A stretch of 5,349 bases of DNA, from contig JAFWDX010000299.1 of assembly GCA_017515945.1 (NCBI GenBank), positions 1 through 5,349 of the forward strand. The letters are read 5' to 3'. Positions 1-5,349 of the stretch are shown here, piece by piece. Each line of letters opens with the position of its first letter. Position 1 is the stretch's first letter. The position numbers and the translations under genes were made by a program. This DNA is from Blautia sp. GTDB lineage: Bacteria > Bacillota > Clostridia > Lachnospirales > Lachnospiraceae. The notes below the pieces were generated by a model. That model worked only from the letters and a program-made list of their open reading frames with translations, searched no databases and was not told the origin of the DNA.

Positions 1-2
1 TG

Positions 3-2054
3 ATCGAGACCCTCTCCCTGGCTTCCACCATGGATCCGGAGCTGGCAGCCGAGATCGGCAATGAGACCGCAAAGCAGTACCGTGCCGCGGGCGTGACTGC
101 CCTGCTCGGACCGCAGGTCGACATCGCTTCTCCGATCATGAGCCGCGCAGGCGGCACCTACGGTGAAGATCCCCAGCTTACGCTGGATATCGCCACCGCT
201 TATGTCAACGCGATGCAGTCCACCTACGATGAGAACGGCGAGGATCTGGGCTGGGGTGATGAGTCCGTATACTGCTTCACCAAGCACTTCGGCGGTGCCG
301 GCTCGACCGAGGGCGGCCGCGATGACCATACCTATGCCGGACGTTATGCGATATTCCCGGGAGGTAATCTCGAAGCACACCTGATCACCTACTTTGACGG
401 CGTATTCAAGCTGCCGGGCAAGACCGGTTCCTCCGGTATCATGACCGAATACGCGATCAATGTGGACGGAGAGGGCAATCCCTTCGGCGGAGAGTATGCC
501 GGCGCGTACAACCCGTTCATGTACAGCCTGCTGGATGAGTACGGCTACGACAGCCTCAAGATCACAGACTGGGGCGTATTCGGCGGACTTGGACTCAAGA
601 CCGGCGGTCTGTGGGGCACCGAGGAGCTCAGCGAGCCGGAGAGGATCGCGCTTGGCTTTGAGCGCGGGATCAACCTGCTCGGCGGCTATGGCAGCACCGA
701 GAATATCACTGAGGGCTATAATATCCTCGTGGAGAAGCTTGGACAGGAACAGGCCGATGAGATCGTCAGCAAGGCGGCTTACAATTACATCGTCCTGATG
801 ATGAACCTGAACATGTTTGAGCAGCCATACAATGACAGCGCTTATGCAGATTCCATCATCTTCAGCGATTCTGCGACCCAGTACGGCAAAGAGACCCAGA
901 AGCACTCCGTCGTCATGATCAAGAATGACGGCACCATCAAAGAAGGTTCCGACAAGGAAAAACCGAAGGTCTATGTACCTTATGTATACAGCACAGGCTT
1001 TACCGCCAACTGGATGTTCGGTATCAATCCCGGCACCCCGTCCTGGCAGCCCGGCATGGATCTGGATGTGCTCGGACAGTACTTCGAGGTTCTTACCGAT
1101 ACGCTCGGCGATCCCACCGGAGAGGCCGGACAGGACGGCAATCCCACCTATACAAAGGATGACCTGACACGCGCGTCCGCAGAGGATATCGCATCCTGCG
1201 ACTATGTGCTGGTCGGTATGACAGGTGCGTACAGTGCTTCCTATTCCTCTTATCTGACGGCCGCCTTCGGACCGCCCACAGAGCCTGAGGGTGAGGAGGT
1301 TTATTATCCGGCATCTCTGCAGTATGCCGAGTACACCGCGGATTCCGCGATCGATCCTTCGATCTCCGGATGCGTGGTGGAGGGAGAGAAGGAGAACCGT
1401 TCCTACAAGGGTGTGACCGCTCCCGCAGATGCCAACTATGGCCATCTTGAAGCACTGCAGTATGCGGCAGAGGCTGCCGGCGACGTGCCGGTGATCGCTT
1501 CCGTGGCCATGGAACGCGGCATGGTATGGACCGATGTGGAGCCGCTGTGTGACGTGATCCTGGTTTCCTACAACGCACAAAAGACGGAAGCCGTAGCGGA
1601 GATCATCCTGGGCCAGACTGAGCCGCAGGGCCTGCTTGTGTTCCAGCAGCCCGCTTCCATGGAAGCAGTCGAGGCACAGACCCCGGACGTTCCCAGAGAC
1701 ATGGAGTGCTACGCGGATGCGGCCGGCAACACCTATGATTTTGCCTTCGGTATGAATTGGGGCGGCGTCATCGACGATGCGCGTACCGCGAAATATACCG
1801 CTGCACCGCTGACCAAGGTCGAGAGCTATGATTTTGGAGACAAGATGAAGAGTGCCGGCGAAGCCGCTCCGGAAGAGGCCGGTGCGGAGGAAGCCGCCGA
1901 AGAGGCTGAAACGGAAGAGGCCACAGCTGAAGCTCAGGCCGCTGAAGAGACTCAGGCTGAAGAAGCAGTCGAAGCTGAAACAGAAGCCGCCGAAGAGACT
2001 CAGACGGAAGCAACCGAAGCTGAAACAGAAGCCGCTCAGGAGACTGAAGCTTAA
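3..2054 (+). CDS. GH3 beta-glycosidase (beta-glucosidase-like), 5' end cut off by the window, with acidic C-terminal tail
   Basis: This is the 3' part of a retaining glycoside hydrolase of family 3, which releases terminal sugars from beta-linked oligosaccharides. The frame is open to the window edge, and the residues before the first Met (ending ASTMDPELA) fit the family, so the true start lies upstream. Numbering residues from nt 3, I see a GEDP motif near 54-57, KHFGG at 94-98 (substrate-binding Lys-His), EGGR ending at Arg106, and KITDWG with the expected nucleophile Asp189. A C-domain follows: HSVVMIKNDG near 300, a helix-rich middle, and a final FAFGMNWGG near 590, equivalent to the family's FGYGL segment. 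No fibronectin-III-like domain follows. Instead residues 618-683 form an E/A/T/Q tail with no Lys or Arg. The family assignment is firm, but the substrate and the acid/base residue are not determined. The signal peptide or anchor, if any, is off-window. The stop is TAA, and the next GH3 gene starts 98 nt downstream, probably in the same operon. Confidence 0.88.
   Translation: METLSLASTMDPELAAEIGNETAKQYRAAGVTALLGPQVDIASPIMSRAGGTYGEDPQLTLDIATAYVNAMQSTYDENGEDLGWGDESVYCFTKHFGGAGSTEGGRDDHTYAGRYAIFPGGNLEAHLITYFDGVFKLPGKTGSSGIMTEYAINVDGEGNPFGGEYAGAYNPFMYSLLDEYGYDSLKITDWGVFGGLGLKTGGLWGTEELSEPERIALGFERGINLLGGYGSTENITEGYNILVEKLGQEQADEIVSKAAYNYIVLMMNLNMFEQPYNDSAYADSIIFSDSATQYGKETQKHSVVMIKNDGTIKEGSDKEKPKVYVPYVYSTGFTANWMFGINPGTPSWQPGMDLDVLGQYFEVLTDTLGDPTGEAGQDGNPTYTKDDLTRASAEDIASCDYVLVGMTGAYSASYSSYLTAAFGPPTEPEGEEVYYPASLQYAEYTADSAIDPSISGCVVEGEKENRSYKGVTAPADANYGHLEALQYAAEAAGDVPVIASVAMERGMVWTDVEPLCDVILVSYNAQKTEAVAEIILGQTEPQGLLVFQQPASMEAVEAQTPDVPRDMECYADAAGNTYDFAFGMNWGGVIDDARTAKYTAAPLTKVESYDFGDKMKSAGEAAPEEAGAEEAAEEAETEEATAEAQAAEETQAEEAVEAETEAAEETQTEATEAETEAAQETEA
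1854..2051 (+). repeat. Low-complexity acidic C-terminal tail with degenerate 15-16-codon repeats
   Basis: The last 66 residues of the first GH3 protein contain only Ala, Glu, Thr, Gln and a few Gly, Pro and Val, with no basic or aromatic residue. At DNA level a 20-nt segment encoding EAETEA is repeated exactly at 1971-1990 and 2016-2035, 45 nt apart. A related AAEETQ segment recurs at 1938-1955 and 1986-2003, 48 nt apart. This looks like an unstructured or helical, highly negative extension grown by in-frame repeat duplication. It has no LPXTG motif, membrane helix or recognisable carbohydrate-binding module. Its function is unknown. Confidence 0.8.
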
Positions 2055-2068
2055 GAAGTTTAAGACAA

Positions 2069-2115
2069 CCGCTGCACAAGGGTGCTGTGCGGGTCGCACG
2101 GCACCTTTCCGGCGG
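2069..2115 (+). promoter_or_regulatory. Intercistronic hairpin between the two GH3 genes
   Basis: Positions 2078-2090 pair with 2096-2108 over 13 consecutive base pairs around the 5-nt loop GGGTC. Two of the pairs are G-U wobbles (2080/2106 and 2086/2100). An outer CCGC at 2069-2072 can also pair with GCGG at 2112-2115 across an internal loop. Only three T residues end the right arm and CC follows, so this is a poor match to an intrinsic terminator. It may be a weak attenuator or an mRNA-stabilising or processing element between the cistrons. The structure is read directly from sequence, but the role is inferred. Confidence 0.55.
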
Positions 2116-2139
2116 AAACAAAACAGAGGATAAATAAAC

Positions 2140-2145
2140 AGGAGG
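2140..2145 (+). promoter_or_regulatory. Strong Shine-Dalgarno site (AGGAGG) for the second GH3 gene
   Basis: A perfect AGGAGG lies 7 nt before the ATG at 2153. It fixes the start of the membrane-anchored GH3 reading frame. No comparable site precedes any candidate start just after the amber codon at 3464. Confidence 0.9.
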
Positions 2146-2152
2146 AAAACAG

Positions 2153-3466
2153 ATGATAAATTTTCTGAGCAACCTGCTCTCCCCAATCCTTGAGCCCATG
2201 GGAGTAAGTCAGGCTGACCTGACCTCTTACCTGACCATGCTCCAGGGCTATGTATGGGCGATCATCGGTATTCTCGCCGCCGTGATCGTGATCATGTTTG
2301 CCGCGCATGCGGCCAAAAAGGGCAACAGGCATGTCATCCGCTGGATCGCCGGTCTCGGCGGCCTGGCTGCGATCGTGGGCATCGTCAATGCGATCTGCTT
2401 CGGACCGATGTATAACAATGTTTCCGGTTTCCTTAATGCCTCAAAGGTAGAGCTTTCAGAGGAAACCGTAGCCCAGAGCCGTGCGACGGTTGAGCGTGTC
2501 GGCGAAGAGGGCATCGTCCTTGTAAAGAATAACGGGATCCTTCCGCTGGGCGAAGACAGCAAAAAGCTGAATGTGTTCGGCTGGGCTTCCACCAATCCTC
2601 TGTACGGCGGTACAGGCTCAGGTTCTTCGGATTCCTCCACGGCTGTGAGCATACTGCAGTCACTGAAGGACGCCGGCTTTGAGACCAACGACGGACTGAG
2701 CGGATTCTATCGCGAATACCGTACAGACAGGCCTACGATCGCCATGGCTTCCCAGGACTGGACTCTTCCGGAGCCGCCTGTGAGCTGCTACAATGATGAT
2801 CTGATGGCCGCAACCCACGAGTTCGCGGATACGGCTGTGATCGTGATCGGCCGTTCCGGTGGTGAGGGTGCCGACCTTCCTGTCGATATGCTCTCCGTGA
2901 TCAACGGGACCTACAATCCCGCCCAGGAGGTTTCCGCCGCACCCGGCAATTTCAATTACATGGCGGCAACGTATTCAAACAACGGTGCCTATGACGACTT
3001 TGAGGAGGGAGAGTCCTACCTTGAGCTGTCCGTTACCGAGGAAAACGTGATCGAAAAGATCTGCTCCGAGTATGACAAGGTCATCGTGATCATCAATGCC
3101 AATAACGCGATGGAGCTGAGCTGGGTAGACGAGTATGAGCAGATCGGCGCCGTGATCCTTGCTCCCGGTTCCGGTATCACCGGTTTTGCCGCCCTCGGCA
3201 AGATCCTCAACGGTACCGTCAATCCCTCCGGGCGTACTGTCGACACCTATGTCAAGGATCTGATGTCCACACCTTACATCAACAATATCGGCAACATGGC
3301 CTACACTAATGTAGATGATCTTAAGCAGGCGATCGCCGCAGCGGATCCCGCATATGAGGGCAACATCGCTTTCGCAAACTATGTGGAAGGCATTTATGTA
3401 GGCTACAAGTATTATGAGACCGCATCGGATGAGGGAGCGATCACATATGAGGATCATGGACAGTAG
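2153..3466 (+). CDS. N-terminal half of the permuted GH3: two membrane helices plus GH3 C-domain, ending at the amber codon
   Basis: If translation stops at the TAG, this yields 437 residues. The start is set by AGGAGG 7 nt upstream. Membrane helices span about 33-54 and 64-83, joined by a basic cytoplasmic loop. The GH3 C-domain follows, with LVKNNGILPL at 123-132, a glycine-rich GGTGSG loop at 152-157, IGRSGGEGAD at 232-241, NNAMELSW with Glu321, and a PGSG...NPSGRTVDTY stretch near 340-365. It ends YEDHGQ, directly before where PFGYGLSYTTF continues. Alone it lacks the nucleophile domain, so it should not be catalytic. Which Glu serves as acid/base in the full enzyme cannot be settled here. 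It follows the first GH3 gene by 98 nt, likely in one transcript. Confidence 0.8.
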   Translation: MINFLSNLLSPILEPMGVSQADLTSYLTMLQGYVWAIIGILAAVIVIMFAAHAAKKGNRHVIRWIAGLGGLAAIVGIVNAICFGPMYNNVSGFLNASKVELSEETVAQSRATVERVGEEGIVLVKNNGILPLGEDSKKLNVFGWASTNPLYGGTGSGSSDSSTAVSILQSLKDAGFETNDGLSGFYREYRTDRPTIAMASQDWTLPEPPVSCYNDDLMAATHEFADTAVIVIGRSGGEGADLPVDMLSVINGTYNPAQEVSAAPGNFNYMAATYSNNGAYDDFEEGESYLELSVTEENVIEKICSEYDKVIVIINANNAMELSWVDEYEQIGAVILAPGSGITGFAALGKILNGTVNPSGRTVDTYVKDLMSTPYINNIGNMAYTNVDDLKQAIAAADPAYEGNIAFANYVEGIYVGYKYYETASDEGAITYEDHGQ

Positions 3467-5170
3467 CCCTTCGGGTACGGCCTGAGCTACACGACCTTCG
3501 AACAGAAGATCGAAAACTTCTCTGCTGATGATACCAGTGTGACCTTTGACGTGACCGTTACCAATACAGGCGATGTGGCCGGCAAAGATGTCGTGGAAGT
3601 CTTCTTTACACCGCCTTATACCGATGGCGGTATTGAGAAGGCCTCTGTCAACCTGATCGATTTCGGCAAGACGGGCGATATCGAGCCTGGCGCTTCCGAG
3701 ACCATCTCCTTCACCCTTAAGAAGGAAGACATGGCAGCCTATGATTCCGAGGGGATCAAGGTGGCCGGCGGCGGCTATATCCTGGAGCAGGGCGACTACA
3801 CGATCTCCCTCCGCGCAGATTCCCATACGGTTCTGGCGGAAGAGACCTTTAACGTTCCCGAAGACATCGACTACAGCGCCAACAAGCGTGAGAGCGACAA
3901 TATCCCGGCTGTCAACCAGTTCGAAGACTATGCGCGCGGAGACTTTGAGGTTCTTTCCCGTGCGGGCGGCTTTGCCAACTATGACCAGACCTGCGGACGC
4001 GAGCTTGAAGCAGCCGATTTCGAGATGGACGACGAGACCCGTGCCAAGATCGAGGAATATGCATGGGGCACCTATGACAGCACCAGGTACAATGACGACG
4101 CGGACGAGATGCCCACGACAGGCGCCAAGAACGGCCTGAAGCTGGCGGATCTGACCGGCAAGTCCTACGACGATCCGATGTGGGATCAGCTCCTTGACCA
4201 GATGAACTTTGACGACATGGCCAACCTGATCAACGTCGGCGGCTGGATGACCGTGGCTGTCGATTCTGTCGGCAAGGTCGGCACCTCCGACTGCGACGGC
4301 CCTGCAGGCCTGAGCAACTTTATCACCGGCGCTTACGGCAGCGCTTATCCCTCTGAGGTCCTGATGGCTCAGACATGGAGCAAGGATGTGGCTTATGAGA
4401 TCGGTACATCCATGGGTCAGGAATATGCGGATGCCAACAACTACGGCTGGTATGGCCCGGCCATGAACACGCACCGCAGCGCCTTTGCCGGACGTAACTT
4501 TGAGTACTATTCCGAGGATGGCGTGCTGGCCGGCCTGATCGCGGCGAATGAGATCAACGGCGCTGCCACCAAGGGCGTGTATCCGTATATCAAGCACTAT
4601 GCAGTCAATGACCAGGAGACGAACCGCTGCTCCTTCCTGCTGACCTATGCGACAGAGCAGACTCTCCGTGAGATCTATCTCAAGCCCTTCGAGCTGGCTG
4701 TCAAGGGTTATACCGGCACACCGCTGGCTGTCATGTCCGCCTTTAACTGGATCGGAACAGAGCCGGCCTGCGCCAACGATGAACTGCTCAATACCGTCCT
4801 TCGTGATGAGTGGGGCTTCGTCGGTATGGTTGAGACCGACTATAACGGTTCCTATGGCTACCAGATCACAGACCACTGCATCCGTAACGGTAATGACCTG
4901 ATGCTCGGCTTTAACGGCGCAGCCTCCAATGTCCTCTCCGACAAGAGCGCTACGGCGGTCAAGGCCATGAGACAGGCCAGCAAGAACATCCTGTATACCG
5001 TCGGCAACAGCGGATATTACACGATGAACGAGGATACAGGCTCAGGCCTGACCAACATGCAGAAGATCTTCTACGCTGCGGACGCGGCTGCGGCTGCCGT
5101 AGTGATCCTGCCTCTGCTGATCGTCCTGCTGCGCTGGAGAAAAAAGAAAAAAGCGGCAAAAGCGGCATGA
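3467..5170 (+). CDS. C-terminal half of the permuted GH3: fibronectin-III-like domain, catalytic N-domain and C-terminal anchor
   Basis: These 567 codons continue in the same frame right after the TAG, with no further stop until TGA. The segment opens with PFGYGLSYTTF and then a fibronectin-III-like beta-sandwich (VTNTGDVAGKDVVEVFF, then IEPGASETISF). In full-length numbering the catalytic N-domain shows SDCDGPAG near 712-719, GPAMNTHRS at 768-776, GRNFEYYSED at 780-789, KHYAVNDQETNR from Lys814, and GMVETDY with the probable nucleophile Asp896, then RNGNDLML. A helix near 976-993 and RWRKKKKAAKAA end the protein. All key residues are present, so there is no sign of decay beyond the stop codon. 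The first usual start codon after the TAG is GTG at 3539, which lacks a ribosome binding site and sits inside the fibronectin-like domain. Independent translation is therefore unlikely. Confidence 0.78.
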   Translation, partial: PFGYGLSYTTFEQKIENFSADDTSVTFDVTVTNTGDVAGKDVVEVFFTPPYTDGGIEKASVNLIDFGKTGDIEPGASETISFTLKKEDMAAYDSEGIKVAGGGYILEQGDYTISLRADSHTVLAEETFNVPEDIDYSANKRESDNIPAVNQFEDYARGDFEVLSRAGGFANYDQTCGRELEAADFEMDDETRAKIEEYAWGTYDSTRYNDDADEMPTTGAKNGLKLADLTGKSYDDPMWDQLLDQMNFDDMANLINVGGWMTVAVDSVGKVGTSDCDGPAGLSNFITGAYGSAYPSEVLMAQTWSKDVAYEIGTSMGQEYADANNYGWYGPAMNTHRSAFAGRNFEYYSEDGVLAGLIAANEINGAATKGVYPYIKHYAVNDQETNRCSFLLTYATEQTLREIYLKPFELAVKGYTGTPLAVMSAFNWIGTEPACANDELLNTVLRDEWGFVGMVETDYNGSYGYQITDHCIRNGNDLMLGFNGAASNVLSDKSATAVKAMRQASKNILYTVGNSGYYTMNEDTGSGLTNMQKIFYAADAAAAAVVILPLLIVLLRWRKKKKAAKAA

Positions 5171-5230
5171 TTTTCTAACTGCTGAGATACTTAAGACTTT
5201 GCATACTCGCGGGAGTAGTTTAGAACTGCA
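5171..5230. other. Non-coding spacer after the second GH3 gene
   Basis: This stretch is AT-richer than the genes and has no credible reading frame. Apart from the small hairpin at 5204-5217, I see no convincing intrinsic terminator with a T-tract and no clear promoter. Confidence 0.5.
5204..5217 (+). other. Short hairpin downstream of the second GH3 gene
   Basis: TACTC at 5204-5208 pairs with GAGTA at 5213-5217 around a GCGG loop. It lies 34 nt past the stop codon. The stem is only 5 bp and has no T-run after it, so I do not call it a terminator. Confidence 0.3.
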
Positions 5231-5349
5231 GTAACTGTTCAGCCAGAACCACGCATTTATTGCGTGGAGCGTGGGGAAAAGTTGAAGCTGTGGTAACTGT
5301 TCAGTCAGCACCTCGCATTTACTGCGAGGTGCGTGGAACAAAAGATCAA
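5231..5349 (+). repeat. Two tandem 62-nt repeat units, each with a stem-loop
   Basis: Unit A begins at 5231 and unit B at 5293, both with GTAACTGTTCAG. Over their first 44 nt (5231-5274 and 5293-5336) they match at 38 positions. Unit A folds CCACGCA (5249-5255) against TGCGTGG (5261-5267). Unit B folds CCTCGCA (5311-5317) against TGCGAGG (5323-5329), extended to 10 bp by 5308-5310 with 5330-5332. Loops are TTTAT and TTTAC. An A-T pair in A becomes T-A in B, and two further changes in B add pairs. The array may continue past the window. It looks like an intergenic repeat family or a structured RNA element; I do not recognise a named family. Confidence 0.7.

Larger units (their letters stand above)
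2153..5170 (+). pseudogene. Permuted, membrane-anchored GH3 beta-glucosidase interrupted by one in-frame amber codon
   Basis: Read through the TAG at 3464-3466 (codon 438), this is one frame of 1005 codons before the final TGA. The order is two membrane helices (about 33-54 and 64-83), GH3 C-domain (about 110-430), fibronectin-III-like domain (about 455-575), GH3 catalytic N-domain (about 670-940), and a C-terminal membrane helix (about 976-993) with a basic RWRKKKK tail. C-domain-first order is known for GH3 enzymes of Ruminococcus albus and Butyrivibrio fibrisolvens. The short loop between the first two helices is basic (KKGNRHVIR), and so is the C-terminal tail. The positive-inside rule therefore puts the catalytic body outside the cell, tethered at both ends. 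The TAG replaces the Tyr of the family's YPFGYGLSY motif, a change one base away from TAC or TAT. If the TAG is real and not read through, the gene is broken. If it is an error or is decoded, it is a complete exo-acting beta-glucosidase. Confidence 0.8.

Noticed and set aside
1768..2199. Minus-strand frame rich in Leu/Arg/Pro over the acidic tail
   Set aside because: It is the antisense reading of the Glu/Ala repeat and has no family resemblance.
2975..4876. A 633-codon open frame on the minus strand opposite the permuted GH3
   Set aside because: It lies wholly antisense to a gene with clear GH3 motifs. Its product is a repetitive run of hydrophobic residues typical of the mirror of GAT/GAC/ATC-rich codons. 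I recognise no domain in it, and the coding strand explains the openness.
5140..5146. A AAA AAG heptamer in the zero frame, a classic -1 frameshift site
   Set aside because: It lies in the lysine-rich C-terminal tail. A slip would add only about ten unremarkable residues before a stop, and no clear stimulatory structure follows at the right spacing. Lys codons explain it.
3539..5170. Independent downstream gene starting at GTG 3539
   Set aside because: There is no ribosome binding site, the start falls inside the fibronectin-III-like domain, and the frame is continuous with the upstream half apart from one TAG. A separate product would also lack an N-terminal export signal.
5042..5341. Minus-strand frame spanning the tandem repeats
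   Set aside because: The repeat period of 62 nt is not a multiple of three, so the two units are read in different frames. The differences preserve hairpins, not codons.
5171..5349. CRISPR array
   Set aside because: There are only two units, the 62-nt period is almost wholly repeat with no unique spacer between conserved repeats, and no cas gene is seen.

Overview
The window looks like a glycan-degradation locus from an anaerobic Firmicute, most plausibly a gut or rumen Lachnospiraceae/Clostridia member. This is an inference from three things: a GH3 beta-glucosidase with permuted domain order and membrane anchors, a strong AGGAGG ribosome binding site, and moderately GC-rich coding DNA with frequent GGC, ATC and GAT codons. 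No 16S rRNA, tRNA or other taxonomic marker is present.

Layout, all on the plus strand. (1) Positions 3-2054 hold the 3' part of a glycoside hydrolase family 3 (GH3) gene in the usual order: catalytic N-domain, then C-domain. It ends in a 66-residue tail made almost only of Glu, Ala, Thr and Gln. (2) Positions 2055-2152 are a 98-nt intercistronic gap with a 13-bp hairpin and a strong ribosome binding site. (3) Positions 2153-5170 hold one long reading frame for a second GH3 enzyme of permuted type: two N-terminal membrane helices, GH3 C-domain, fibronectin-III-like domain, GH3 catalytic N-domain, then a C-terminal membrane helix with a basic tail. This frame is interrupted by a single in-frame TAG at 3464-3466, exactly where the family has the Tyr of its Y-PFGYGLSY motif. 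Everything before and after the TAG is intact and in the same frame. It is therefore a point nonsense mutation, a sequencing error, or a read-through codon, and not two unrelated genes. (4) Positions 5171-5349 are non-coding and hold a small hairpin followed by two tandem 62-nt repeat units. Each unit carries a stem-loop whose base changes preserve pairing.

The two GH3 genes are probably co-transcribed. They would act at or outside the cell surface on beta-linked oligosaccharides, releasing terminal sugars (glucose or possibly xylose; the substrate cannot be fixed from sequence alone). The most interesting points are the amber codon at a conserved Tyr, the covarying tandem hairpins at the 3' end, and the acidic repeat tail of the first enzyme. 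I found no clear new defence, mobile or regulatory system.
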